Source: Chryseosolibacter histidinae (lineage in GTDB: Bacteria > Bacteroidota > Bacteroidia > Cytophagales > Cyclobacteriaceae). From it: 43,886 nt of DNA. A program made the position numbers and the translations under genes. Numbering within the stretch: the stretch's first letter is position 1; each line of letters starts with the position of its first letter. The notes below the pieces were generated by a model. The model had not been told where the DNA came from. It saw only the letters and a program-made list of their open reading frames with translations, and did no database searches. This document shows, one piece after another, positions 24,711-34,214 of this stretch. The DNA lies in the NCBI RefSeq assembly GCF_018598225.1, contig NZ_JAHESF010000050.1, positions 1 through 43,886 on the forward strand, in the 5' to 3' direction.

Positions 24711-25097
24711 CTATTCCCCGTTCACTTTTTTCTCCTCGCGTTTGGTGATGATCTTTTCCTTTTTGATGTCGATGCGCAGGAATGCGTACAGGCTCATGTA
24801 AACGTTTGCGATCCATACCAGCGCAAAACCCCCGATGAGGTAGCCACGCCAGTCGTCGAACAGCAGCTTGTATTCGGTGATGGCGAGCATCAGAATGGTC
24901 ACGTAATGGCTGAAGCAGTACTCGCAGGTAAAAAGATAAAAGAACTTCCGCACAGGCAGTGACGTTGCGTCCTGGCTTCTCCGTGTGCAATATTCCCGGG
25001 GTTCTTTGAAAACTTCCTCATGAGTAACAGTCCATGCCATGCAGGCAATGGGAATGGCCAGAATGAACAGCCAGATGATTTGTGTATCGAGATCCAT
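24711..25097 (-). CDS. Small membrane protein of unknown function with CxxC
   Basis: A 128-residue protein with three hydrophobic helices (about 7-23, 63-80, 85-108) and a TCEYCFSHY motif before the second helix. The Cys pair at CEYC plus one at CTRR could bind metal or form a disulfide. I do not recognise the family. It precedes the EamA transporter by 32 bp on the same strand and may accompany it. The ATG at 25097 has no strong ribosome-binding site. Confidence 0.65.
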   Translation of the reverse strand: MDLDTQIIWLFILAIPIACMAWTVTHEEVFKEPREYCTRRSQDATSLPVRKFFYLFTCEYCFSHYVTILMLAITEYKLLFDDWRGYLIGGFALVWIANVYMSLYAFLRIDIKKEKIITKREEKKVNGE

Positions 25098-25151
25098 CTT
25101 TTAATAAGAACACCTGATCCCTTAAAATATTCTGCCAACATGCCCAAAAAC

Positions 25152-25185
25152 AAAAAAGGCTGCTTCGCGATGGAAGACAGCCTTT
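25152..25185 (-). terminator. Terminator of the susD transcript
   Basis: AAAGGCTG (25155-25162) pairs with CAGCCTTT (25178-25185). The A-run at 25152-25157 becomes the T-run on the minus strand. It lies 26 bp after the susD stop. Confidence 0.85.
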
Positions 25186-25210
25186 CTGTGCGCAAGGCAT
25201 ATGCAAGGGT

Positions 25211-26863
25211 CTATTTAGGATAACCGTCGTTCTGGCCAAGGTTCGGATTCAGCACGCGCTGCCGCTGCGGAATGGGAAACAGCTTGCGGGTTGGGTCAGT
25301 AGGCACGTGATCCCACCATGAGGCCGTGGTAAATTTGTTCCAGCGGATCAGGTCCTGCCGGCGGAACCCTTCGAAGATGAACTCGCGGCCTCTTTCGGCC
25401 AGCAGCTCATCCAGCGTAAGCGTGTTGACAGTATAGGCACGTGAAGCCCAGTCGGCCGGAGCAAAAGCGCGTTTTTTACTGTCGTTGATCAGCTGCACAG
25501 CCTCGCCGGTAGCAACGCCACCGTTCTTACGCATCAGGGCTTCTGCTTTTGCAAAGTAGATCCAGGTAAGGCGGTAAGCATTCCAGTCGGTGCTGTTATA
25601 GCTGGCGTGGGTCAGGTTGCCGAGCTTGTACTTGTTGAAACGGATGCCGCTGTTCTCTTCACCCTGTGTCATGTCTGTGGGCAGGAGTTCGGGATCTGTG
25701 CCGTTCTGCGCAGCCTGTTTGTTCTTGCGGATATTATCGACGAACACCAGCGGCTGACCTGCATACTCATTGCCGCTGCCGCCCAGCACGGGTGATGAAG
25801 GATTGTCGTACCGGAATTGCGGTCCTGCCAGCAGCCAGGTGGATTTCCTGAGGTCCTCATTTTCGAAAGTGGAATAGACACCAGGGATCAGCACCACGCC
25901 GTCATTTCCATTACGGGCGCCGCCATAGATATCGCGTTGGTTGAAGTGGTAGAAATCTCCCGGCCATTGCGGCTGAAAGTTCGAGGTCTGAAATTCGTAG
26001 GCAATGGAAAAGATCGTTTCCTTCGACTGGTGGTTATTAGGCCCGAACCCATCCGTGATGTTGACATCGAGCGCCATGGTGGCATCGTTTTGGCCCCCGG
26101 CCTCTCCGTTGATCAGCTTGTTGGCGGCGGCGATACAATCATCCCACCGTGCTGTGCCGGTCCAGACCTCTGCGTTGAGGTATAATTCAACGAGCATGGC
26201 ATATCCGCCGGCCTGCGACATACGGCCCAGCATCGCTTTCGAAAGTTTGGGAGCCTTGTCGATGTTGTCCTTGATCTCCTTCTCGATGAAGGCGAACACC
26301 TCGGCCCGTGGACGCGACGGAGGACTTACCGGCTCTCCTACTTTGGTTACGATGGGAATATCACCATACAGGTCCATCAGCTTCAGGTAATGGAATGCCC
26401 GCAGCAGCTTCAGCTCGGCGATAAAGGCATCCTTTTCTTCCTGTGTGATGCCCATCGACTGGATGCTTCTTTTTTCCAGGTTCTCGATCGGGTCGGTACA
26501 CAGCCCGAGTCCCCACCACATCAGCCTCCACGGGTTCCAGATAAAGTCATCGTCAACGGTCCAGGTATGGTAATGCAGACGGATCCATTTGCCGCCATCC
26601 TGACCGTGCCTTCCTTTCACAGGCCATGCAAGCTGGTCGGCAGAGAGTTCACCGATCCGCCACCATCCGTCCTGCCCCGGGGTCATCCAGGCATTGGCGT
26701 GGGTATAAGGGCGCAGCACGGCTGACACCACTTCGTTCTTGTTGTTATAAAAATTATCCGTGAGCAGCTGGTCGTATACATTTTCAGAGAGATCGGTGCA
26801 ACCGGCCACCACGAGCGCCAGCACAGCAACACAACGTTTCAGGTATGTCTTCATGGGTTTCAT
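25211..26863 (-). CDS. SusD/RagB-like surface lipoprotein
   Basis: A 550-residue SusD-family protein. It has a signal peptide and lipobox ending VVAGC, so it is a lipoprotein, probably displayed on the cell surface. TPR-type helices typical of SusD are spread over about 80-300, and the C-terminal RagB/SusD domain includes LTLDELLAERGREFIFEGFRRQDLIRW (a hallmark). It captures a nutrient (often a glycan or oligomer) and passes it to the SusC barrel. An internal ATG (MKTYLK, at 26854) may be the true start. The gene follows susC by 11 bp, and a terminator follows it. Confidence 0.96.
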   Translation of the reverse strand: MKPMKTYLKRCVAVLALVVAGCTDLSENVYDQLLTDNFYNNKNEVVSAVLRPYTHANAWMTPGQDGWWRIGELSADQLAWPVKGRHGQDGGKWIRLHYHTWTVDDDFIWNPWRLMWWGLGLCTDPIENLEKRSIQSMGITQEEKDAFIAELKLLRAFHYLKLMDLYGDIPIVTKVGEPVSPPSRPRAEVFAFIEKEIKDNIDKAPKLSKAMLGRMSQAGGYAMLVELYLNAEVWTGTARWDDCIAAANKLINGEAGGQNDATMALDVNITDGFGPNNHQSKETIFSIAYEFQTSNFQPQWPGDFYHFNQRDIYGGARNGNDGVVLIPGVYSTFENEDLRKSTWLLAGPQFRYDNPSSPVLGGSGNEYAGQPLVFVDNIRKNKQAAQNGTDPELLPTDMTQGEENSGIRFNKYKLGNLTHASYNSTDWNAYRLTWIYFAKAEALMRKNGGVATGEAVQLINDSKKRAFAPADWASRAYTVNTLTLDELLAERGREFIFEGFRRQDLIRWNKFTTASWWDHVPTDPTRKLFPIPQRQRVLNPNLGQNDGYPK

Positions 26864-26874
26864 CTTGGTTCAGG

Positions 26875-29800
26875 TTAAAATCCAACATTAAGTCCTATCA
26901 GGAATGAGCGCGTGCTCGGATATGGGCCGCGGCTGTCGATGCCAGGACCAAGGCCGGTGTCGTTCACAAAGTCAGGATCATTGCCCGAGTACTTGGTGAA
27001 GATGGCCAGGTTCGATCCGTTCACATACACCCTGAGGTTGCGGATGTACGATGTGGGCAATCTGAAATTATAGCCGAGCGATACTTCGTCCAGCTTCAGG
27101 TAGTCACCGGGCTCGAGATAATAATCCGAGTACTGATAGGTGTCTTTCAACGCAGCGTGATCGGTGAACGCACTGCGCAGCAGGTTGGTTTTGGAGACCT
27201 GGTTGCCGTACGAGATCTGCATGGTATTGAGGATGTCGTAGCCGAACTTGCCGCGCATGTAGATCCTGAGGTCGAAATTCTTATAGGCAAAGCTGTTGGT
27301 CCAGGAGAGATAATACTTGGGGATCGCGTTGCCGATCACCGCGAGATCAGACTCCTCCGGGTTGATGGAGTTGTTGATCTGATCGAACGGAACCTTGCTG
27401 CCATCGCGTTTGTAGAAGAGCCATTTTCCATTCTCGTCGAAGCCGGCGAAACGTTTGCCGTAGAAAGTGCCGAGGTCGCCACCTTCGAAGGTACGAATGG
27501 CATCACCGAGTGCGCCGAAGCCGCCGATACCACCGTAGGTTTTATAGTCGAGCTTATAAACATCGTTGGAGAAGCTCTCCATGGTATTTTTTGCCGTGCT
27601 GGCAGCCACGTCCATGCGCCAGGTGAAGTCGCCTTTGGCCATCACCAAACCGTTCAGGGTGATCTCGAGGCCTTTGGTAGCAATAGTGCCTACGTTGGTG
27701 TAGATGCTTTCGCGCACAAACGGAGGCAACTGTGACGTATAGGTTTCAAGCAGGTCTTCCGTTTTACGTGAATACAGCTCGAAGGCGCCGCTGAGCCTGT
27801 TGTTGAACAAGCTGAAGTCGAGTCCGATGTTCAGTTCTTTTTTCTTCTCCCACCTTAAGTCGGGATTCGGGTTCCGGTTCGGGCCATAGGTCTGCCGCCA
27901 GATCCCGTCAGGGTTGATGTAGTTGCCGCCGGTACCCAGGGTAACAAGTGATGAATAGTTGCTGATGCCGGAGTTTCCGGTAACACCGTAGCCACCCCGT
28001 ATCTTCAGATCGTCGAGGAATGTTATGCCTTGCATAAAGCTCTCACGGCTGATGTTCCAGCCCGCGGATACCGCCGGGAAATTTCCCCATTTGTTGTTGG
28101 ATCCGAAGCGCGACGAACCTTCGCGGCGCAGCACAGCCTGTACGAAATACTTCTCATCGAAGGCGTAATTGATCCTGCCAAAGAAGGCGATGATGGTGTT
28201 GTCATTCTTGAAGCTGCTCATGCCTGCCCTGCCTGCTGCGAGCGCGCTACCCGTACCGATGTTGTTATCCTCGAAAACATCGTTGATGAATCCTGTGTTG
28301 CTGGCATCAAATCCTTCGTTCAGTTCATACCGCCAGCTATAGCCCGCGATGGCGCCGATGGTCTGTTTGCTGGCAAAGCTCCTGGTATACTCGAGCGTGG
28401 GTTCGATGGCGTAACGTTGCTCGAGCGTGGTACCCCGGTAAGCATAACCACCGTTCCTGCCTTCGGGCGTTGTACTTTCCACGGAAGATTCAGAATCACG
28501 GAGCCGGTACTGGCTGTCGTGATACTGGTTCCGCTGCAGCGCGCCGAAGAACGATCCCTTCAATCCCGGGATCAGCTCGAGCGATACTTTAGCGTCCACG
28601 GAGCTCGTCTGTTGCTGCCGGCGGCTGGTCTCCTGGTACAGGCGTGCCACCTGGTTGGTACTGGTGCCCTCGAAATAGTAAGTGCCGTCCGGGTTTGTGA
28701 TCGGAAGCGTTGGGTTCCTGATCAGCTGGTCTTCCCAGCCTCCGCCTCCCAGCAGGTTGGCATTGTTAAAATTGGTGGCCAGGTTGATCTGGGTGCTCAG
28801 CTTGTTATTGAGACCGCGTTGCTGCAGATTCAGCCTGAGACCATACTGTTCGCGGCGGTTCTCCAGGGCAATGCCTTGCAGATCCTGGTAGTACAAGCTG
28901 GCGCGGTAGCTTGTATTATCGGCGCCACCGGAAAGCGCCATCGTGTGATATTGCGACAGGTTGCTGTGGTTGACGAGCTTGTCAAAAGCATCGATGGAGC
29001 TGCCGTAATCGGTTCCGTCAGGCAATGAGCCATCGGCTATTTTTGCGCGGTATTCATCCGCCGTCAGGAACTTGGGCCTGCGCTGAATGTATTCGCGCCT
29101 GATGTAGGTGGAGTAGTCGAATTTCGGAGGGCCTGGTTTTCCTTTTTTGGTGGTCACGAGGATCACACCACCGTTGGCCTGGGTGCCGTAAATAGCCGCG
29201 GCTGAACCATCTTTCAATACATCGATGGAGGCGATGTCTTCCTGTTGCAGCAGGTCGAGGTTACCACCGGGGATGCCGTCGATGACTACGAGTGGTGATG
29301 TGCTTCCCGTCAGGGAGGTGATTCCCCTGATCTGGATGCTTACGCCGCTGTTCGGGTTCGTTCCGCTGGTCCTGGTGATGGTGAGACCGGCAACTTTTCC
29401 CTGGATGAGGTCCAGTGCATTGCGTGCGCCGCTCTGCCGGAACTCTTCAGCTTTGACGGAAGCTACTGCGGCGGTTATCTCGGCCCGCTTCTGGGTGCCG
29501 TAACCCACCACTACAACTTCGTTGAGCGTGCGGATGTCAGGTTGCATCTGAACATCGATCGCCTGGCGGTTCATCAAAGGTACTTCCTGAGAAAGATAGC
29601 CGATGAACGAAAATACAAGTGTACCGGTGCCGTCCGGTGCTTCCAGTTTGTACTGGCCTTCGGCGTCTGTCACCACGCCGATGTTCGTGCCTTTTAATAA
29701 AACGTTTACGCCTGGCATGGCATCTCCGAGCTCCGTTGTCACTTTCCCCGACACGGAGAAAACAGCGATCTCAGAAAGCAGCTCTTCGCGTGTAGAATCC

Positions 29801-30210
29801 GAAACAGACAGGTAGGGTGCCAGTTTTCCGGTGCCGGGTTGTTCGCCGATGATCTTCTCTTTGATCCGTGAGGTGATCTTGGGTTCGTCGCGCTCGAGTA
29901 TAATGTAGATCTTGTCTACTTTCTTATAGGTGAGGCCTACAGGGCTCAGCACATTTCTCAGGGTCTCTTCGATGGAAGCAGTGCCATTGGTCCTTGCATC
30001 CACTTCGATCTGCTGGATGTTCTTGTTGTTGAACATGAAATAGATACCGTGCCGGAGATGCAGTTCATGCATCACCTTTTTCAATGGTTTGAAATGCGAA
30101 GTGGAAGAATGCTGCGAGGCCGAGGCATAAAACTCCTGTGCATACGAGCTGCTGATGCATTGCACCGTGATGACAGCCAGGAATGAGCTGATGAGTAAAC
30201 GTTTTTTCAT
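26875..30210 (-). CDS. SusC/RagA-like TonB-dependent receptor with STN signalling domain
   Basis: An 1111-residue outer-membrane receptor. Order: signal peptide (1-24), STN domain (about 45-110, LKKVMHELHLRHGIYFMF...), CarboxypepD-regulatory-like domain (about 150-235, KVTTELGDAMPGVNVLLKGT), SusC signature LNEVVVVGYGTQKR (about 235-250), plug (about 250-360), then the 22-strand barrel ending STRSFLIGLNVGF. The STN domain normally contacts FecR in the periplasm, linking substrate transport to sigma factor activation. The gene follows fecR by 27 bp and precedes susD by 11 bp. Confidence 0.97.
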   Translation of the reverse strand: MKKRLLISSFLAVITVQCISSSYAQEFYASASQHSSTSHFKPLKKVMHELHLRHGIYFMFNNKNIQQIEVDARTNGTASIEETLRNVLSPVGLTYKKVDKIYIILERDEPKITSRIKEKIIGEQPGTGKLAPYLSVSDSTREELLSEIAVFSVSGKVTTELGDAMPGVNVLLKGTNIGVVTDAEGQYKLEAPDGTGTLVFSFIGYLSQEVPLMNRQAIDVQMQPDIRTLNEVVVVGYGTQKRAEITAAVASVKAEEFRQSGARNALDLIQGKVAGLTITRTSGTNPNSGVSIQIRGITSLTGSTSPLVVIDGIPGGNLDLLQQEDIASIDVLKDGSAAAIYGTQANGGVILVTTKKGKPGPPKFDYSTYIRREYIQRRPKFLTADEYRAKIADGSLPDGTDYGSSIDAFDKLVNHSNLSQYHTMALSGGADNTSYRASLYYQDLQGIALENRREQYGLRLNLQQRGLNNKLSTQINLATNFNNANLLGGGGWEDQLIRNPTLPITNPDGTYYFEGTSTNQVARLYQETSRRQQQTSSVDAKVSLELIPGLKGSFFGALQRNQYHDSQYRLRDSESSVESTTPEGRNGGYAYRGTTLEQRYAIEPTLEYTRSFASKQTIGAIAGYSWRYELNEGFDASNTGFINDVFEDNNIGTGSALAAGRAGMSSFKNDNTIIAFFGRINYAFDEKYFVQAVLRREGSSRFGSNNKWGNFPAVSAGWNISRESFMQGITFLDDLKIRGGYGVTGNSGISNYSSLVTLGTGGNYINPDGIWRQTYGPNRNPNPDLRWEKKKELNIGLDFSLFNNRLSGAFELYSRKTEDLLETYTSQLPPFVRESIYTNVGTIATKGLEITLNGLVMAKGDFTWRMDVAASTAKNTMESFSNDVYKLDYKTYGGIGGFGALGDAIRTFEGGDLGTFYGKRFAGFDENGKWLFYKRDGSKVPFDQINNSINPEESDLAVIGNAIPKYYLSWTNSFAYKNFDLRIYMRGKFGYDILNTMQISYGNQVSKTNLLRSAFTDHAALKDTYQYSDYYLEPGDYLKLDEVSLGYNFRLPTSYIRNLRVYVNGSNLAIFTKYSGNDPDFVNDTGLGPGIDSRGPYPSTRSFLIGLNVGF

Positions 30211-30237
30211 GTTTGGTGATTAAGGTTTTACATTGGG

Positions 30238-31266
30238 CTATTCAATCAGTACTTCTTTACCCTCCTGTTTAAAGGTGAGGTTAAAAGCAGCGGACAGAGC
30301 TTTGAGCAGTGTGTCGAGGTTGTCTGTGGGCACAACACCCGTCACCTCTATATTGGGATCAGGATTTTTCTTGATCACTACCTTGAGGCCATACGTTTCT
30401 TCTATTCTTTGCGCGATCTTTTCCAGCGAAAGGCCGTCGAGGATCCATTCGTTATCTTTCCAGGCGCTGTAAACCCTCGGATCGACAGTTCGCTGAACAG
30501 GTTCTTTTTTCCTGCCCGAGATCTCCACCATATCGCCGGGGTTCATCATGATGGTTTTGTCAGGCAACGTGAGCGCTATCTTACCGGTATTGAGCACCAC
30601 GCGCGTGTCACTCCGCTCCGATACCGTGAATTCCGTACCGAGCACATTCACATCGAGCGTGTTGGTATGCACAATGAATTTCACGGGTTCTGCGTTACCT
30701 GATGCGCGCTTTTTCTTGCGTACAGAGAAGAAAGCTTCACCCTGCAACCACACTTCCCGGTCATTTTCCCATCGGCCCAGGGTCAGCTTTGAATTGGCGT
30801 TCAATGTCACCACTGAGCTGTCGGGCAACACGATCTTGTGTGTCTCGCCGAAGCTCGTCTGGTAAGAAATGGCCTTGTCGCTATACGGAGCATACAACCA
30901 CACGCCGGCGAGCAATAAAATACCGGCGATGGCCGCGGCTGCCTTCCACCACAGGCTGATGGTGCGTGTAGGCTGCAACGTTACCGGTGGCGCTTCTGCC
31001 TGCTGGCGATTGGTTGCATTGATGCGTTCCCAGATATTTTGAGTAGCCTCCTGCGCATCCGGATGCGGCAGAAAGGTCATCGAGAGCACCAGGCCCCGCG
31101 CCTCTTCTACCACAACCCGCTTGTGCGGATATTTGCTGAGCCATGCTTTCCAGAACTCGTTGCCTTGCGGGTCGGCCCGCTTCACCCACTGAACAAAGTC
31201 AGGGTCAGTAGCAAAGTCTTCTACTGAGTAGTTTTCGTAGAGCTTGTGTTTGTCATTCATATACAT
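30238..31266 (-). CDS. FecR family anti-sigma factor
   Basis: A 342-residue FecR-type protein. The cytoplasmic N-terminus (about 1-105) binds the sigma factor. A single TM helix lies at about 105-127 (LWWKAAAAIAGILLLAGVWL). The periplasmic FecR domain (about 135-245, with SFGETHKIVLPDSSVVTLNANSKL) precedes the C-terminal DUF4974-like domain (about 265-342), which contacts the STN domain. In-frame ATGs at 31266 and 31260 are both possible. It lies between the ECF sigma gene and susC. Confidence 0.95.
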   Translation of the reverse strand: MYMNDKHKLYENYSVEDFATDPDFVQWVKRADPQGNEFWKAWLSKYPHKRVVVEEARGLVLSMTFLPHPDAQEATQNIWERINATNRQQAEAPPVTLQPTRTISLWWKAAAAIAGILLLAGVWLYAPYSDKAISYQTSFGETHKIVLPDSSVVTLNANSKLTLGRWENDREVWLQGEAFFSVRKKKRASGNAEPVKFIVHTNTLDVNVLGTEFTVSERSDTRVVLNTGKIALTLPDKTIMMNPGDMVEISGRKKEPVQRTVDPRVYSAWKDNEWILDGLSLEKIAQRIEETYGLKVVIKKNPDPNIEVTGVVPTDNLDTLLKALSAAFNLTFKQEGKEVLIE

Positions 31267-31435
31267 GTATGTTGATTAAAGGATGTAGTTGCAGTTTTTT
31301 ACCAGGAATATTTCGGGAATTTTTTTGAGGGCTGGGGTCAGTGCTGTAAAAGACTGATCAGCAAACGCTTATAACTGAAGATTTGTCATTGAATGGTGAG
31401 GGTCCGTATATAATAGTAGTATTGGCCGGCGCTGG

Positions 31436-32023
31436 TTATTCCAGGAACACCGGTAGCAGGCTGGCGTGGCTGAGCTGTTTTCGAAGAGTCTGAATAGCAG
31501 TATGGACCTGGTTATAGACCGTGCGAATGTTCAGCCCCATGATCTCCGCGGTTTCGGGATAGTCAAGGTTGCTGAAGTAAAGTAAAAAAATAGCTTCACG
31601 TTGTCGTGGTGGCAGTGCCGTTACAGCCTCCATCAGGTGTTTGTTCCTGCTGGAGGAGGTCTCCGCTTCGATCATTTTTTCTTCCGGCGATGAAGCAGTT
31701 TCCGGCAGCGTGTTGGTGAACTCATTCCCACGGTTGTGCTGCCTGGTACGCGTTTCAACTGCTTCCAGGATCCTCCTTCTCAGCGATTTGAACAGGTAGT
31801 ATTTGATGGCGTTGGTCTCGCCCAGCGAAGCACGGTGCTGGAACAGGTACACAAAAAGGTCGTGCATACAATCTTCCACCAACGGCCTGTTATTCACCAC
31901 ATAAAGGCCATAGCTGAACAGCTCCACGGAATGGCGGTGATAAATGTATTCATACGCTTTATCACTTCCTCCCCTGAAAAGATTCCAGATCTCTGCGTCG
32001 CTATAGGAAGAAAAACTTTCCAT
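31436..32023 (-). CDS. ECF RNA polymerase sigma factor
   Basis: A 195-residue ECF sigma-70 factor of the Bacteroidota FecI-like expansion. Region 2 is about 10-80 (WNLFRGGSDKAYEYIYHRH, then the CMHDLFVYLF helix). Region 4 is about 130-185, with LPPRQREAIFLLYFSNLDYPETAEIMGLNIRTVYNQV as the helix-turn-helix. Activation of the adjacent fecR-susC-susD genes by this factor is the standard logic for the family. The 169-bp gap to fecR should hold the target promoter; no reliable -35/-10 could be set there. Confidence 0.96.
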   Translation of the reverse strand: MESFSSYSDAEIWNLFRGGSDKAYEYIYHRHSVELFSYGLYVVNNRPLVEDCMHDLFVYLFQHRASLGETNAIKYYLFKSLRRRILEAVETRTRQHNRGNEFTNTLPETASSPEEKMIEAETSSSRNKHLMEAVTALPPRQREAIFLLYFSNLDYPETAEIMGLNIRTVYNQVHTAIQTLRKQLSHASLLPVFLE

Positions 32024-32079
32024 TGTAACCAGTAAGCACTCCGTGGTTGAAGTGTAGTGTAAGGCAAAATAGTGAAAAG

Positions 32080-32160
32080 TTAGGTACGAAGTACGATTTA
32101 CGAGGTACGAAGTAATGCAGATCGGGCTACCGTACCTCGTACTTCGTATCTCGTACCTAA
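32080..32160. repeat. TCGTACC-type heptad hairpin
   Basis: Positions 32080-32109 and 32131-32160 are inverted, 26 of 30 bases complementary, with a 21-nt loop. Both arms keep perfect 7-nt phase (AGGTACG words on the left, CGTACCT words on the right). The right arm ends 1 bp before the purT stop, so the hairpin is the first thing transcribed after purT. Confidence 0.85.
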
Positions 32161-32161
32161 A

Positions 32162-33355
32162 CTAAAGTGTATAGTGGATGCCCGCAGCAGCCCTATTCGC
32201 TTTTTCCCTGGCTTGTTCAACAGACGATGCCCTGGCGAGGCATACACCCATTCGCCTTTCTCCGTTCACGTCGGGTTTTCCGAAAAGGCGAAGTTGTGTG
32301 TCAGGTTCTGACAGTGCCTGTTCGATGCCGGAGAAGACAACATTCTGCGAAGTGCCTTTTACCAGGATCACACTGGAAGCGGATGGACCCAGCTGAACGA
32401 TGTTGGGAATGGGCAGGCCGAGAATGGCCCTCACATGCAACGCAAACTCGGAAAGATCCTGGGAGATCATGGTGACCATACCGGTGTCATGTGGCCGCGG
32501 TGACAGCTCGCTGAAGTAAACCGTATCACCTTTGATGAAGAATTCCACGCCGAAGATGCCGGTGCCGCCGAGCGCGTCAACAACCTTGGCTGCGATGCCC
32601 TGCGCCTGACGTAAAGCCTCGTTGCTCATAGGGTGTGGCTGCCACGACTCCTGGTAGTCGCCATGTTCCTGGCGGTGGCCGATGGGTGCGCAAAATGAGA
32701 TTCCGCCTTTGTGACGGATCGTGAGCAGGGTGATCTCATAGTCGAAGTCAATGAAGCCTTCGATGATCACACGGCCTCCGCCACTGCGCCCTCCCTCCTG
32801 TGCGTATTGCCAGGCGGTGTCTATGTGCTGTTCATTTTTTACAACGCTCTGCCCTTTGCCGGAAGAGCTCATGATGGGTTTCACCACGCAGGGCATGCCG
32901 ATGGCTTTGATGGCCGAGATAAATTCTTCTTTGGTTCCTGCAAACCGGTAAGGTGAAGTTCTGAGGCCGAGCTTCTCCGCTGCCAGTGTGCGGATGCCTT
33001 CGCGGTTCATGGTGAGGCGTGTGGCGTTGGCTGAGGGAATCACCCGGTAACCTTCCTTTTCAAGTTCCACCAGTGTATCTGTAGCGATGGCCTCAACTTC
33101 CGGGATGATGTAATGAGGTTTTTCTTTTTCGATGAGCGCACGCAACGCCTGGCCATCCAGCATGGAGATGGTATGTGCGCGGTGGGCAACCTGCATGGCC
33201 GGAGCATTTTCGTACCGGTCTACGGCGATCACCTCAACGCCATAACGTTGAAACTCGATCACCACTTCTTTGCCGAGCTCGCCCGAGCCCAATAACATAA
33301 CTTTGACCGCCGATGATTTCAGCGGTGTGCCTATCGTGAGGTTTTCCTGAGACAT
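32162..33355 (-). CDS. purT: Formate-dependent phosphoribosylglycinamide formyltransferase (GAR transformylase 2)
   Basis: A 397-residue ATP-grasp enzyme that formylates GAR using formate and ATP in purine synthesis. N-terminal motif [43 protein letters not shown] and the ATP-grasp elements [32 protein letters not shown] and [13 protein letters not shown] are typical of PurT. The ATG at 33355 is preferred; the frame also has a TTG two codons upstream. The gene stands alone; a heptad hairpin follows it immediately. Confidence 0.97.
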   Translation of the reverse strand: MSQENLTIGTPLKSSAVKVMLLGSGELGKEVVIEFQRYGVEVIAVDRYENAPAMQVAHRAHTISMLDGQALRALIEKEKPHYIIPEVEAIATDTLVELEKEGYRVIPSANATRLTMNREGIRTLAAEKLGLRTSPYRFAGTKEEFISAIKAIGMPCVVKPIMSSSGKGQSVVKNEQHIDTAWQYAQEGGRSGGGRVIIEGFIDFDYEITLLTIRHKGGISFCAPIGHRQEHGDYQESWQPHPMSNEALRQAQGIAAKVVDALGGTGIFGVEFFIKGDTVYFSELSPRPHDTGMVTMISQDLSEFALHVRAILGLPIPNIVQLGPSASSVILVKGTSQNVVFSGIEQALSEPDTQLRLFGKPDVNGERRMGVCLARASSVEQAREKANRAAAGIHYTL

Positions 33356-33470
33356 GCTCAATCTGATGCTTAAGGATCAGGGCGCAATGTAGGGCTTATT
33401 CTCAGGTAGAAAAAAGTAATGTTTAGTAAATCGGTGTGGTAGGTGTTGGATGAAACCTAACCCTAAATGG

Positions 33471-33893
33471 CTATTGTAAAGGAAGGTCTGTTAGGGGAAG
33501 GTCTCTGGTTTTGCCGGCGAGCGCCACCACGTTGTTCATTTTTAAAAGGTCCATCTCAGAAAATACAACGGGTTTCTCGATGCACATATGAAAGCCCGAG
33601 CCAAGGATCCGTTCCAGGTCGCCTCTCTGGAGCAGGGCGGTCATGGCGACAAAGGTGGTTTGGGGTGTTAATATTTCCTTGAGCTTATTGAGTATGTTAA
33701 GTCCACCGAAATTTCCCCAGAAGTGGATCTCGATAAATACAATGTCGAAAGGCGTTTCCAAGGCTTTCGCCACCCCCTTTTCCGGGGTATCGAAAATATG
33801 GATCGTTACATCGTTCCTGCCCTGAAATATCCGCTCATAGATGAAACGATTCACATGATCGTCTTCAAAAATGGCTATCACTTTTTTGTTCAT
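33471..33893 (-). CDS. Atypical single-domain receiver with Glu at the phospho-acceptor site
   Basis: A 140-residue stand-alone receiver protein. It has the acidic pocket FEDD (Glu10, Asp11), Thr85 (VAMTA) and Lys107 (IEKPV). At the phospho-acceptor position it carries Glu55 (IVFIEIHF) in place of Asp. The spacings 55 to 85 to 107 match CheY Asp57-Thr87-Lys109 exactly, so the residue assignment is firm. Glu often mimics the phosphorylated state, so this may be a constitutively active or phosphorylation-independent receiver. The start at 33893 begins right at the receiver fold. Confidence 0.85.
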   Translation of the reverse strand: MNKKVIAIFEDDHVNRFIYERIFQGRNDVTIHIFDTPEKGVAKALETPFDIVFIEIHFWGNFGGLNILNKLKEILTPQTTFVAMTALLQRGDLERILGSGFHMCIEKPVVFSEMDLLKMNNVVALAGKTRDLPLTDLPLQ

Positions 33894-34214
33894 GGTTATT
33901 CCAAAGGTATTCCGGATCACCCTATTACATTATCAGTGCCATACTCTGGAAACAGCTTTAAACGGCAAAAAGGTCCCTTTTCGTCTCTTATAAATTTCCG
34001 GATTTGGGAGCTTTCAAACAGGCCGGATACAATAATGAGCGTGAAGTGGAAAAAAATCTTTGTCTGTTTTGAGCGCCTTGTGCCGGCGAATATGCCGATA
34101 TTTTTTTTGAATTACGCATGTAATAATGAGGGCTTTTTATGATAATTATTGCGATATTAAAATGACCAATTTAATCCTTTTAACCTAAAAACCGAATTCA
34201 GGCAGTCCTTCCCG

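Noticed and set aside
28030-29028. Long open frame on the plus strand within susC
   Set aside because: It is antisense to a well supported SusC gene, and its composition matches no known protein; it is a shadow of the coding frame.
33723-34142. Short plus-strand open frame between the two receivers
   Set aside because: It overlaps the receiver gene on the other strand and shows no family signal.
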